DNA of 64,000 bases from JABSSA01 sp039984715 (lineage in GTDB: Bacteria > Pseudomonadota > Alphaproteobacteria > Rhodobacterales > Rhodobacteraceae). The translations under genes and the position numbers were made by a program. Location of the stretch: assembly GCA_039984715.1 (NCBI GenBank), contig JBDWUA010000009.1, positions 149,711 through 213,710 of the forward strand, read 5' to 3'. The notes under the pieces are model-generated. The model had not been told where the DNA came from. It worked only from the letters and a program-made list of their open reading frames with translations, and searched no databases. Positions 1-8,929 of this stretch are shown here, in pieces (the first letter of the stretch is position 1; each line of letters begins with the position of its first letter).

Positions 1-42
1 TTTCTTGTTGAAAACAGTGCGAAAATTGCACGTTCCATAGCG

Positions 43-68
43 TTAGAGTGGGACACATCGCACTCTAA
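43..68. promoter_or_regulatory. Inverted repeat upstream of the D-glutamate/oxoproline operon
   Basis: Two perfect 8-nt arms, TTAGAGTG and CACTCTAA, are separated by 10 nt. The repeat lies about 100 nt before the first gene of the operon, ahead of an AT-rich stretch (about 77-117) that could hold a promoter. It could be an operator for a regulator or the terminator of a gene left of the window. There is no T-run directly after it, which favours an operator. Confidence 0.4.
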
Positions 69-166
69 GTAATTCTAAAATATCTATCACCTCTGATATA
101 TAATGATAATTTGAATAAATGAGAGATCCCATGTGATGGTAGTGTGACATCACTGGGGCGATCACC

Positions 167-1009
167 ATGAACTCAAAGGCCGTATCACTATCGGACCTCA
201 AATCCTCTTCTGGCACGCAGGTTCGAGCGGCAATTCGGAGTGGGTCGTATGATGGTCACACTGCTGGATTGGCCGCGGGTAAGCTTCAATGCAACCTCGC
301 AATTCTCCCTGAAGAGTACGCATTGGACTTTCTGCGGTTCTGTCAGAGAAACCCAAAGCCGTGCCCAGTCGTCGGCGTGAGCGACACGGGCAGTCCAAGT
401 CTGCCAACCCTCGGTCATAATATTGATATCCGAAGTGACGTTTCCAAGTACCGCATATTTCGCGATGGGGTGCTGAATGATGAAGTTACAGACGTGTCGG
501 ATGTGTGGTCAGATGATCTTGTAACTGTCGCACTTGGGTGTTCATTTACGTTTGAAAACGCACTTTTGCGCAATGGTATTCCGGTCCGACATATCGAGAC
601 AGGTCGCAATGTGCCGATGTATCGATCGAATATTGATCTGGCGCCAGCGGGTCGGTTTTCTGGCCAAATGGTTGTCACAATGCGACCCATACCCAAAGAG
701 CAGGTTGCGCAAGCCAAGGCGATCAGCAGCAAGTTTCCTCAGGCGCATGGTTCACCTATTGCCGTTGGGGACCCATCGCAGATTGGCATTGCCGATCTTT
801 CCAAGCCGGATTGGGGCGATGCGGTTGAAGTTAAGGCAGGCGAGATCCCGGTTTATTGGGCCTGTGGTGTCACACCCCAAAACGTCCTTCTCGATGCGAG
901 ATTACCGATCTGCATAACTCATTCGCCGGGTCACATGCTGATCTCGGACGTCGCAGAAGATGCTGAAACGACCATTCTACCAAAAAACGAAACCAACATG
1001 GAGAACTAA
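167..1009 (+). CDS. DUF1445 / D-glutamate cyclase-like putative hydro-lyase
   Basis: The 280-residue protein belongs by sequence recognition to the DUF1445 (UPF0317, putative hydro-lyase) family. It has the typical segments CQRNPKPCPVVGVSDTG, a DIRSDVSKYRIFRDG-like stretch and a C-terminal ITHSPGHMLISDV motif. The C-terminal domain of the mammalian homologue DGLUCY converts D-glutamate to 5-oxo-D-proline, while bacterial members are usually annotated only as hydro-lyases. It is a cytoplasmic protein with no signal peptide. The gene lies 4 nt before a TRAP binding protein gene and in the same operon as a 5-oxoprolinase, so a D-glutamate cyclase role fits the context, but this is inference. The ribosome binding site before the chosen ATG is weak; the start was kept because family members begin close to this point. 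Confidence 0.8.
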   Translation: MNSKAVSLSDLKSSSGTQVRAAIRSGSYDGHTAGLAAGKLQCNLAILPEEYALDFLRFCQRNPKPCPVVGVSDTGSPSLPTLGHNIDIRSDVSKYRIFRDGVLNDEVTDVSDVWSDDLVTVALGCSFTFENALLRNGIPVRHIETGRNVPMYRSNIDLAPAGRFSGQMVVTMRPIPKEQVAQAKAISSKFPQAHGSPIAVGDPSQIGIADLSKPDWGDAVEVKAGEIPVYWACGVTPQNVLLDARLPICITHSPGHMLISDVAEDAETTILPKNETNMEN

Positions 1010-1013
1010 GAAA

Positions 1014-2045
1014 ATGAAAAAAACAATCGCATTACTCGTCGCAACAACGGCACTGGCGTCACCCGCTATTGCCGAAGATCTTTCAGTCGTCGGCAGTTGG
1101 TCCGGCCTTCCACTGCACAAACAATATGAGGCACCTTTCTGGAGCACCACTTTGCCAGAAGCGTCCGGTGGAAACATCAATGTTGAGCTGACAACGCACA
1201 ACGCAATGAGCCTCGGCCTCGGCGATATCTATCCGTTGCTTGGCGAAGGTGTTTATGATGTTGCAATGACAGTTGCCGATTACGCCGTTGCTGATGCGCC
1301 TGAACTGGAAGGCTTGGATGTGCCTTTGCTTGCTCTGACTGCGGATGAAGCCCGTGCAATGGTCGATGCAGCACGCCCGATGGTGGCAGATATCTACCGT
1401 GATCGTTTCAACTCACATGTTCTCGCAATTGCACCATACCCGCCGCAAGTCGTGTTCTGTAACGCAGAGATTTCCAACCTTGCTGATCTCGAAGGCCTAA
1501 AGATCCGTGCGTCTGGCCGGATGACTGCGAAACTTCTAGAAGCTCTTGGTGCGGAAAGCGTCAGCGTTTCGTTTGGTGAGGTTCCGGGTGCGCTGCAAAC
1601 TGGAACCGTCGACTGTGCCGTTACAGGTGCGGGATCAGGCTACAGTGCCGGTTGGTGGGAAGTGTCGACGCATCTTATGCCAATTCCATTGGGCGGCTGG
1701 GATTCAGTTGTGACGGCGATCAACTTGGACAAATGGAACAGCTTGGACGCCGATACGCAGACCCTTATCTCAAGCGAAGTCGTCAGCGGGTTTGAAGACC
1801 CTGCATGGGCAAGCGCACAAGATGCATTGGTCAATGACATCGCTTGCCTCACCGGCAATGGTGATTGCCCATCTGGTGACGCACGCTCAATGACCCTTGT
1901 TGACGTAAGCCAAGAAGACTTTGATCGGGCCCGCAATATTTTGACGAGCGAAGTTCTGCCAGACTGGGCTGAACGCGCCGGTGGTGATTGGGCCGCACGT
2001 TGGAACGACAGCGTTGGCAAAGTTGTTGGTGTAACAATCAACTAA
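1014..2045 (+). CDS. TRAP transporter solute-binding protein (DctP family)
   Basis: This 343-residue protein starts with a signal peptide (MKKTIALLVATTALASPAIA, cleavage after AIA). The rest reads as a DctP-type periplasmic binding protein, including the segment around GLKIRASGRMTAKLLEALGA with the Arg that usually clamps the carboxylate of the ligand, followed by VPGALQTGTVDCAVTGAGS. The next two genes encode the matching small and large TRAP permease subunits, so the three form one secondary transporter driven by an ion gradient. An earlier in-frame ATG at 960 lies inside the upstream gene; the ATG at 1014 is preferred because it has GGAG upstream and begins the signal peptide. The substrate is unknown; the neighbours suggest glutamate, 5-oxoproline or a similar carboxylate. 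Confidence 0.88.
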   Translation: MKKTIALLVATTALASPAIAEDLSVVGSWSGLPLHKQYEAPFWSTTLPEASGGNINVELTTHNAMSLGLGDIYPLLGEGVYDVAMTVADYAVADAPELEGLDVPLLALTADEARAMVDAARPMVADIYRDRFNSHVLAIAPYPPQVVFCNAEISNLADLEGLKIRASGRMTAKLLEALGAESVSVSFGEVPGALQTGTVDCAVTGAGSGYSAGWWEVSTHLMPIPLGGWDSVVTAINLDKWNSLDADTQTLISSEVVSGFEDPAWASAQDALVNDIACLTGNGDCPSGDARSMTLVDVSQEDFDRARNILTSEVLPDWAERAGGDWAARWNDSVGKVVGVTIN

Positions 2046-2073
2046 TCGACAGGCCAAAGGACGTACTGAAGTT

Positions 2074-2622
2074 ATGGAACTCAAAATGATACATGGCCTG
2101 AGGGTTATCAACAAAGGGGTCGCCCTTGTTGTTGGCTTTGGCTTGCTGCTTTGCGCAGGATTTGTGCTGGCAGACATCATTATGCGCCAGATCGGTACGT
2201 CCTTTGGTGGCACCGAAGAAATCGCGGGCTATGCTATGGCGCTCGCGACTTCATGGGGCATGTCCTATACGTTGCTTGAACTGGGGCATGTCCGAATTGA
2301 CCTTTTACGAAGCCGCGCGGATAGCTTTAAACGCGCGTTATTCGATGTCTTTTCGATGATCGTGATGTCGGGTGTTATCGTCACAATCGCCATCAAAGCG
2401 TGGCCCGTGTTGGAACGCTCTATCAACAACGGTTCACGGGCAAACACCCCGCTGGAAACACCGCTTGTCTGGGTGCAGTTGCCTTGGTTTGCCGGGTGGG
2501 TCTGGTTCGCAGTGATGACGACATTGACGACACTTGCAGCCCTAAGCCTTTTGCTGAAGCGTCGTCACTCTGATACGGAAAATTTCGTTGGCGCCTTTGC
2601 CGAGCAGGAGACATTGCAATGA
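2074..2622 (+). CDS. TRAP transporter small permease (DctQ family)
   Basis: The 182-residue product is a hydrophobic protein with about four predicted membrane segments (about residues 12-34, 48-66, 88-110 and 130-155), the usual size and topology of DctQ. The typical conserved stretch around GGTEEIAGYAMALATSWGMSY is present. It overlaps the large permease gene by 4 nt (ATGA), a sign of translational coupling. It acts in the inner membrane together with the large subunit and the upstream binding protein. The ATG at 2074 has only a distant AAGGA; an ATG at 2086 is a possible alternative. Confidence 0.87.
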   Translation: MELKMIHGLRVINKGVALVVGFGLLLCAGFVLADIIMRQIGTSFGGTEEIAGYAMALATSWGMSYTLLELGHVRIDLLRSRADSFKRALFDVFSMIVMSGVIVTIAIKAWPVLERSINNGSRANTPLETPLVWVQLPWFAGWVWFAVMTTLTTLAALSLLLKRRHSDTENFVGAFAEQETLQ

Positions 2623-3902
2623 TCGCGTATGTCTCTGTTGGGCTATTGGGCCTGCTCGCGCTTTCTATCCCTGTTGGCATTGTGTTGTTCCTGTTGGGGT
2701 TTGGGATTGATACGTTTTTCTCTAACTTTCCACTGACGCGCGGCCTTGGCAATATGGTCTGGTCGTCTTCAAATTCGGCGACCTTAATCGCAATCCCATT
2801 CTTTGTTTTGCTGGGCGAAATCCTCGTGCGCAGCGGAGTTGCAACTCGAACCTATGCGGCTTTGGATCGTTGGGTGTCTTGGCTTCCGGGCGGATTGGTG
2901 CATGCCAATGTGGCAACAGCGACGATGTTTTCGGCCACATCCGGATCATCCGTGGCGACAGCCGCGACCGTGGCCACAGTTGCGATGCCCCAAGCGGAAA
3001 AGCTTGGATATGATCCCAAACTATTCTCAGGCGCAATCGCCGCTGGCGGCACGTTGGGCATCATGATCCCACCGTCGATCAATCTGATCGTCTATGGGTT
3101 TCTGACACAATCTTCGATCCCACAATTGTTCCTAGCGGGTTTGATTCCAGGTATCGCCCTGGCGATCGGGTTTATGGCGATTACCGTGATTATTTGCCTG
3201 ATCCGCCCCGATTTGGGGGGGACGCGCCGCACGTTCCCATTTGTTCAAATGCTGCGTGCCCTGATCGATCTGGTGCCGATCCTGATCTTGTTTGGCATGA
3301 TTGTTGGATCGATCTATGCCGGCTGGGCCACGCCAACAGAGGCCGCCGCCGTCGGGGTCGCCGGTTCCTTCGTCATTGCCTTGGTGTTCGGTGGCGTATC
3401 GTGGTCAATGATCACACAGAGCCTTACGGGCACGGTCAAAATCACATCAATGATCATGTTGATCGTTATCGGTGCCTCCTTCCTCAATTTCACGCTCGCC
3501 TCTGCTGGGTTGGGTCGCGAACTGACCGAATTCATGACGGGCCTTGGCCTGACACCGCTCAAGACAATTCTTGTGGTTGTTGTCCTGTACATCGTCTTGG
3601 GGTTTTTCATCGAAACACTGTCACTGATGGTTGTGACCATTCCGATCATCGTCCCGTTGGTCGTGGCCCAAGGATATGATGTCGTCTGGTTCGGTATCTT
3701 GATGATCGTTCTCATTGAAATGGCATTGATTACGCCACCCGTTGGTCTGAACCTTTATGTTGTGCAGGGTGCGCGCAAATCTGGCAGCCTGAATGAAGTC
3801 ATGCTGGGTGCGTTGCCATACTGCCTGACCATGTTGGCAATGGCCTTCCTACTTATCGCTTTTCCAAGCATTGCTCTCTTCCTGCCAAACGCTTTGCAGT
3901 AA
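2619..3902 (+). CDS. TRAP transporter large permease (DctM family)
   Basis: This 427-residue, very hydrophobic protein has the length and repeated hydrophobic pattern of DctM subunits. It has typical motifs such as GGTLGIMIPPSINLIVYG near residue 145 and the C-terminal MALITPPVGLNLYVVQG. It is the ion-coupled transport channel of the TRAP system and sits in the inner membrane. Its start overlaps the stop of the small permease gene by 4 nt. It is followed by a 68-nt spacer with a hairpin and then the 5-oxoprolinase gene on the same strand. Confidence 0.93.
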   Translation: MIAYVSVGLLGLLALSIPVGIVLFLLGFGIDTFFSNFPLTRGLGNMVWSSSNSATLIAIPFFVLLGEILVRSGVATRTYAALDRWVSWLPGGLVHANVATATMFSATSGSSVATAATVATVAMPQAEKLGYDPKLFSGAIAAGGTLGIMIPPSINLIVYGFLTQSSIPQLFLAGLIPGIALAIGFMAITVIICLIRPDLGGTRRTFPFVQMLRALIDLVPILILFGMIVGSIYAGWATPTEAAAVGVAGSFVIALVFGGVSWSMITQSLTGTVKITSMIMLIVIGASFLNFTLASAGLGRELTEFMTGLGLTPLKTILVVVVLYIVLGFFIETLSLMVVTIPIIVPLVVAQGYDVVWFGILMIVLIEMALITPPVGLNLYVVQGARKSGSLNEVMLGALPYCLTMLAMAFLLIAFPSIALFLPNALQ

Positions 3903-3930
3903 GAAACCTTCCCTTCAAAACCAAAAGACT

Positions 3931-3952
3931 GCGGGCCGAATGGCGCCCGCAA
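3931..3952 (+). terminator. Intercistronic hairpin after the TRAP genes
   Basis: TGCGGGC and GCCCGCA form a 7-bp GC-rich stem with an 8-nt loop between the large permease and the oxoprolinase gene. No T-run follows, so it is more likely an mRNA-stabilising or attenuating hairpin than a full terminator. AAAGGAG follows closely as the ribosome binding site of the next gene. Confidence 0.45.
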
Positions 3953-3970
3953 ACAAAGGAGATATGTCTC

Positions 3971-6900
3971 ATGTGGCAATTCTGGGTAGATCGTGGCGGC
4001 ACGTTTACAGACATCGTGGCCAAGACGCCCGAGGGTGATTTACAGACGCATAAACTGTTGTCTGAAAATCCAGAAGTTTACCCTGATGCTGCGGTTCATG
4101 GCATTCGCGCGCTTCTTGGGTTTGGCCCAGATGAGCCCATTCCAAATGGCCAAATTGGTGCCGTGAAAATGGGCACAACCGTTGCGACAAATGCCTTGTT
4201 GGAACGCAAAGGCGAACGGACATTGCTGCTGATCACGAAAGGCATGCGTGATCTGTTGCGCATCGGGTATCAGAACCGCCCGCGGTTGTTTGATCTCAAT
4301 ATCGAGCTTCCTGAATTGCTGTATGAGGATGTGATCGAGATCAAAGAACGGATCGGCGCAGATGGCGAAACCATAACAGCGCTTGATACGGTCCATGCGC
4401 GCGAAGCGTTATCGCGCGCCTATGGCAAAGGCATTCGTTCGGTCGCCATTGCGTTGATGCACAGCTATCGGTTTCCGGATCATGAGCAAAAACTAGGGCA
4501 GATGGCCGAACAATCTGGTTTTACCCAAGTCTCCCTGAGCCATGAGGCCAGTCCCCTTATCAAGATCGTATCACGCGGTGATACGGCGGTGGTTGATGCC
4601 TATCTGTCTCCGGTCTTAGGGCGCTACGTCAATCAAGTGGCTGATGCATTGGGCACGTCAAAGGGTGGCTGCGAACGTTTGATGTTCATGCGCTCAAACG
4701 GTGGGCTGACCGATGCATCCCTGTTCGAAGGGCGGGACGCGATCCTGTCTGGTCCTGCTGGCGGTGTCGTGGGCATGGTCCGCACGGCGGCTGAGCTTGG
4801 GTACGACAAGCTGATTGGTTTTGACATGGGCGGCACGTCCACGGACGTCTGCCACTATGCCGGCGAGTTCGAGCGTAGTTTTGAAACCGAAGTCGCTGGC
4901 GTGCGGATGCGTGCGCCGATGATGTCCATTCACACAGTTGCAGCGGGTGGCGGATCAATCCTGTCATTCCGCGATGGTCGTATGCAGGTTGGCCCCGAAA
5001 GTGCGGGGGCAAATCCCGGACCTGCGGCTTACAGGCGTGGTGGTCCGCTTACGGTCACAGATTGCAACGTGCTGCTTGGTAAATTGCAACCAGATCTGTT
5101 TCCTCCGGTCTTTGGGCCGAATGCCGATCAGCCTTTGGACGTCGATGTCGTGCGGGCAAAATTCGAGGCCCTCGCCAAAGAGGTCGGCGGTGAAATGTCA
5201 GTCGAAGAATTGGCCGAAGGGTTCTTGCGAATCGCGGTTGAGAACATGGCAAACGCGATCAAGAAGATCAGCGTTCAACGTGGTTATGACGTCACCAAAT
5301 ACACCATGAACTGTTTTGGCGGTGCGGGCGGACAGCATGCGTGTTTGGTGGCCGATGCGCTTGGGATGGAAAGCGTCTTTATTCATCCGTTTGCGGGTGT
5401 TTTATCTGCTTTTGGCATGGGATTGGCCGACGTGCGGGCAATGCGGGAACACCAGTTTGGATTGGGCTTTGATCAGATCAAAGGCGCTGAGATTGTTCTG
5501 GAACGATTGACAGCCGCCGCCGAGGCCGAAGTCATTGGTCAGGGCATCCCTGCCGCGCAGATCACGACAGTGACGATGGCGCATATCCGCCCAGATGGCG
5601 CGCAGCAAACGCTTGAAGTACCATTTGGTGCGATGAGCCAGATGACAAAAGCCTTCGAGACGGCACATCAGCAAAGGTTCGGGTTTGTTCCTGAGAACGC
5701 AACGTTGTTGATTGATGTCTTGACGGCCGAAGCCATCGGTGCGACGGGTGAAACCGTGACCCTACCAGACGCGGGCATGAAATCTGCCGCTTCTAAACAC
5801 TCTCAGATGTGGTCAAACGGCAAACTGCGCGATGTGCCAGTGATCGACAGGACAACAATGTGTGTCGGAGACATTGTTCAAGGTCCGGCAATTGTCACGG
5901 AACCCACAGGCACCAACATCCTTGAACAGGATTGGGAGGCTGAATGCGTCAGCGGCGGAAATCTCGTGCTGCGCCGAACAACTGCGGTTGCTCGTCAAGA
6001 GGCCATTGGCACCAAAGTCGATCCCGTCATGCTTGAGGTATTCAACAACCTCTTTATGTCTATCGCGGACCAGATGGGGGCGACGCTTGCCAATACGGCC
6101 TATTCGGTCAACATCAAGGAACGCTATGACTTCTCTTGCGCGATCTTTGATGAGGCAGGCGATTTAGTCGCCAACGCGCCGCACGTCCCCGTTCACCTTG
6201 GTTCAATGTCCGAAAGTGTGCGGGTCATCTTGCGCCAAAATGCGGGTAAGATCCGCCCCGGTGACGTGTTCATGATGAACAATCCCTTTAACGGGGGCAC
6301 ACATTTGCCCGATGTGACGGTCATCACACCTGTATTCGATGATGCGGGGACGCGGATTATTTACACTGTCGCCAGTCGTGGACATCACGCTGACATTGGT
6401 GGCAAGACGCCCGGCTCAGCCCCACCAGACAGCCGTGTCATCGAAGAGGAAGGCGTTCTAATCGACAATTTCTTGTTGGTACAGCAAGGTCAGTTGCGCG
6501 ATGCTCAGACTCGCGAATTGCTTGCCTCGGGCCAGTACCCCTGCCGCAATATCGATCAGAATATGGCTGACCTGTCTGCTCAGATTGCCGCCAATGCAAC
6601 GGGTGCTGATGAATTGACCAAGATCACGCAGCAATTCGGCCTAGACACCGTTCACGCTTACATGATCCACGTTCAGGACAATGCCGAAGAAAGCGTGCGC
6701 CGCGTGCTTGATGTGCTGCGCGATTGCGGTTTCACCTATCCGCTCGACAATGGCGATCAGATCAAAGTGGCGATCACGGTCGATAAACCGGCACGGCAAG
6801 CGACCATCGATTTCACCGGAACCTCTGGGCAGAATGAGTTCAATTACAACGCGCCGATGGCGATCTGCCGTGCGGTTGTCTTGTATGTTTTCCGAACATT

Positions 6901-7552
6901 GGTTGGGACCGACATCCCGATGAACGAGGGGTGCCTTAAGCCTCTTGATCTTGTTGTCCCCGAGGGGAGCATGATCAATCCCAACGCACCTGCGGCTGTC
7001 ATCTCGGGCAATACTGAGGTCAGTCAGGCAATCGCTGATACATTGTACGGCGCACTTGGCGTCATTGCTGGCAGCCAAGGGACGATGAACAATTTTGTCT
7101 ATGGCAACGATGTGCATCAAAACTATGAAACCATTTGTGGTGGCACCGGGGCTGGCGACGGGTTTCACGGCACAAGTGCGGTTCACAGCCACATGACCAA
7201 CACACGCATGACAGACCCCGAAGTTTTAGAGACACGGTTTCCTGTGCGGGTGGATGAGTTTTCGATCCGGCACGGTTCGGGCGGTCTGGGTGAATACGTC
7301 GGCGGGAACGGAATTGTCCGCCGGTTACGTTTTCTTGAGCCGATGACAGTGACAGTCCTGTCGTCGCATCGCAAAGTCGCGCCACACGGCGCTGCAGGTG
7401 GTAATGAGGCCTGCGTCGGTGAAAACAGTGTCGAACGGGCAGATGGCCATATCAATGAACTGAAAGGCAACGATGAGGTGCAGCTCGCGGTTGACGATGT
7501 GTTTGTGATGAAAACACCCGGCGGCGGTGGTTACGGAAAGGTCACGAAATGA
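3971..7552 (+). CDS. 5-oxoprolinase / hydantoinase, fused HyuA and HyuB domains
   Basis: The 1193-residue protein carries an N-terminal ATP-binding hydantoinase A/oxoprolinase domain (about 1-670, with DRGGTFTD at 8-15 and GFDMGGTSTDVCHY near 280). A hydantoinase B domain follows (about 680-1193, with a C-terminal KTPGGGGYG motif). This order and length match the single-chain ATP-dependent 5-oxoprolinase type that opens 5-oxoproline to glutamate, though hydantoin or other cyclic amide substrates are possible. It is cytoplasmic. Its position behind a D-glutamate-cyclase-like gene and a TRAP transporter, and just before a glutamate dehydrogenase remnant, supports a glutamate/5-oxoproline role. 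The ribosome binding site AAAGGAG is well placed before the ATG. Confidence 0.88.
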   Translation: MWQFWVDRGGTFTDIVAKTPEGDLQTHKLLSENPEVYPDAAVHGIRALLGFGPDEPIPNGQIGAVKMGTTVATNALLERKGERTLLLITKGMRDLLRIGYQNRPRLFDLNIELPELLYEDVIEIKERIGADGETITALDTVHAREALSRAYGKGIRSVAIALMHSYRFPDHEQKLGQMAEQSGFTQVSLSHEASPLIKIVSRGDTAVVDAYLSPVLGRYVNQVADALGTSKGGCERLMFMRSNGGLTDASLFEGRDAILSGPAGGVVGMVRTAAELGYDKLIGFDMGGTSTDVCHYAGEFERSFETEVAGVRMRAPMMSIHTVAAGGGSILSFRDGRMQVGPESAGANPGPAAYRRGGPLTVTDCNVLLGKLQPDLFPPVFGPNADQPLDVDVVRAKFEALAKEVGGEMSVEELAEGFLRIAVENMANAIKKISVQRGYDVTKYTMNCFGGAGGQHACLVADALGMESVFIHPFAGVLSAFGMGLADVRAMREHQFGLGFDQIKGAEIVLERLTAAAEAEVIGQGIPAAQITTVTMAHIRPDGAQQTLEVPFGAMSQMTKAFETAHQQRFGFVPENATLLIDVLTAEAIGATGETVTLPDAGMKSAASKHSQMWSNGKLRDVPVIDRTTMCVGDIVQGPAIVTEPTGTNILEQDWEAECVSGGNLVLRRTTAVARQEAIGTKVDPVMLEVFNNLFMSIADQMGATLANTAYSVNIKERYDFSCAIFDEAGDLVANAPHVPVHLGSMSESVRVILRQNAGKIRPGDVFMMNNPFNGGTHLPDVTVITPVFDDAGTRIIYTVASRGHHADIGGKTPGSAPPDSRVIEEEGVLIDNFLLVQQGQLRDAQTRELLASGQYPCRNIDQNMADLSAQIAANATGADELTKITQQFGLDTVHAYMIHVQDNAEESVRRVLDVLRDCGFTYPLDNGDQIKVAITVDKPARQATIDFTGTSGQNEFNYNAPMAICRAVVLYVFRTLVGTDIPMNEGCLKPLDLVVPEGSMINPNAPAAVISGNTEVSQAIADTLYGALGVIAGSQGTMNNFVYGNDVHQNYETICGGTGAGDGFHGTSAVHSHMTNTRMTDPEVLETRFPVRVDEFSIRHGSGGLGEYVGGNGIVRRLRFLEPMTVTVLSSHRKVAPHGAAGGNEACVGENSVERADGHINELKGNDEVQLAVDDVFVMKTPGGGGYGKVTK

Positions 7553-7773
7553 GCTGCTCATTGTTGAAAAATGTCGATGACATGTTTTCAGAGGTTGCTA
7601 GACCTGTCGACCTGCCCGAAGGTCTGGCCGACAAGATCAGATTTTGTAATGCGACATACGTCACCCGTTTTGATGCACGGCTACGGGGTAAGATGTTTAC
7701 GATTAAAGGATGGCGGGCCACGCATTTGACCCACCATTCCCCAGCGCAGGGGGGTAGTCGGTTTGGGATGTGA
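7549..7773 (+). pseudogene. Truncated glutamate dehydrogenase N-terminus
   Basis: The 74-residue frame begins with an ATG that overlaps the oxoprolinase stop (ATGA). It reads like the N-terminus of Glu/Leu dehydrogenases: a NVDDMFSEVA start, VDLPEGLADKIRFCNATY and then an RLRGKMFTIKGWRATH stretch that normally leads into KGGIRY. Here the last part reads AQGGSRFGM and then stops. The rest of the roughly 450-residue enzyme is missing, because the following 130 nt show no continuation. It is most likely the decayed 5' end of a catabolic glutamate dehydrogenase that once followed 5-oxoprolinase. Whether the short peptide is still made is unknown. Confidence 0.65.
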
Positions 7774-7901
7774 TTGCGTGATATGAAAAGACAGCAGCAA
7801 GTCGGTGAGCGTTAAATGTGGTCATTGCATCAATAGTTGAAGCTCTTCAGCCGCAGGCAGTTTAGGGAGCGGGATGAGCAAGTTTCGAAGAGGAGGAATT
7901 A

Positions 7902-8555
7902 ATGAAGTTTTCCATTGGGTCGACGCAGATTGATACCGTTATTGGGCATCTTGTCGTAGCAGGTTGGACAGGGCGCGATCAGTCTTCGGTACAACACCAC
8001 ATTGATGAACTCGCCACAATTGGCGTTGCCCCGCCTTCAACAACGCCACTTTATTATCGAGTGTCGAGCTCATTGTTGACTCAAGCTGACTCCGTTCAAG
8101 TTCTTGGGCCTGAAACGTCTGGTGAAGCAGAGCCATTCTTGATCAATCATGGCGGAAAATTGTGGTTAGGACTTGCATCCGATCACACTGATCGGAATCT
8201 TGAAACCATATCAGTTGCTGCGTCAAAACAAGCTTGTGCAAAGGTTTGTGCGACTGTGTTGTGGGATTTCGACCAAGTGCGCGATCATATCGATCAAATG
8301 AAGTTACGCTCGTGGATAAAAGAGGAAGGGGATTGGGTATTGTATCAGGATGGTAGCCTGGAACAAATCCTCGCGCTCTCAACTCTGTGCGCTCAAATAG
8401 AAAACATCGATCAATCGGCCATGTTATGCGGAACACTTCCAGCTATTGGCGGTGTACGCTCGGCGGTTGAGTTTCGAGCCGAACTTTATGATCCAGTTTC
8501 AGACCAAAGTATTGAACTTCAGTATGAAGCTAACAGGCTAGCGGAGATCAGTTGA
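7902..8555 (+). CDS. DUF2848 family protein
   Basis: The 217-residue protein resembles the DUF2848 family, which is distantly related to fumarylacetoacetate hydrolase-like enzymes. Supporting segments are the GHLVVAGWTGRD start, an HIDELATIGVAPPSTTPLYY stretch and GKLWLGLASDHTDR. It has no signal peptide or membrane segment. A very strong ribosome binding site (AGGAGGAATT) precedes the ATG. It lies 128 nt after the glutamate dehydrogenase remnant on the same strand and may belong to the oxoproline operon or have its own promoter. Its reaction is unknown. Confidence 0.75.
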   Translation: MKFSIGSTQIDTVIGHLVVAGWTGRDQSSVQHHIDELATIGVAPPSTTPLYYRVSSSLLTQADSVQVLGPETSGEAEPFLINHGGKLWLGLASDHTDRNLETISVAASKQACAKVCATVLWDFDQVRDHIDQMKLRSWIKEEGDWVLYQDGSLEQILALSTLCAQIENIDQSAMLCGTLPAIGGVRSAVEFRAELYDPVSDQSIELQYEANRLAEIS

Positions 8556-8929
8556 AATCTGGCCATTCGTTGCGGTCGCCAGATTGAAAGTGTGTGGCGC
8601 CTAGAAGCCAAATTAATCAAACACTGTTGACCCTATGCGTCAAATCGCCAGCATTTGGCCGTTCTTGTTTATTCGTGAAAGCGACCATTGGAATATTTTC
8701 GGTGAACGGTAGGAAAGTTCGCAGAGCCGACCTTTGGATATCAAGAATGCTGCATCTCAGCGTTGATGCATGAAGAAAGTGTTTGTTGGTTGTAAAGCGT
8801 TTGCTGCGCACTGGATTGATCAACGCCGATGTCCAGAAACTGAATTCCGGATGACCGGGCAGCCCGCGTTTGCGATCCCGACGATACTCCACCGGGTGGT
8901 GCTCGGCTAGTTTGCGGAGATTTGTGCGG
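8556..8929. other. Intergenic region without a supported gene
   Basis: This stretch lies between two convergent genes. A 91-codon minus-strand frame exists but has no ribosome binding site and no family resemblance. The part around 8711-8740, read on the minus strand, resembles a stretch near 61252-61276 (18 of 25 bases agree by eye), so both could be remnants of a degenerate dispersed repeat. Confidence 0.4.

Noticed and set aside
8617..8892. 91-codon minus-strand frame
   Set aside because: No ribosome binding site, no recognised family, odd composition; likely chance frame in repeat-like DNA.
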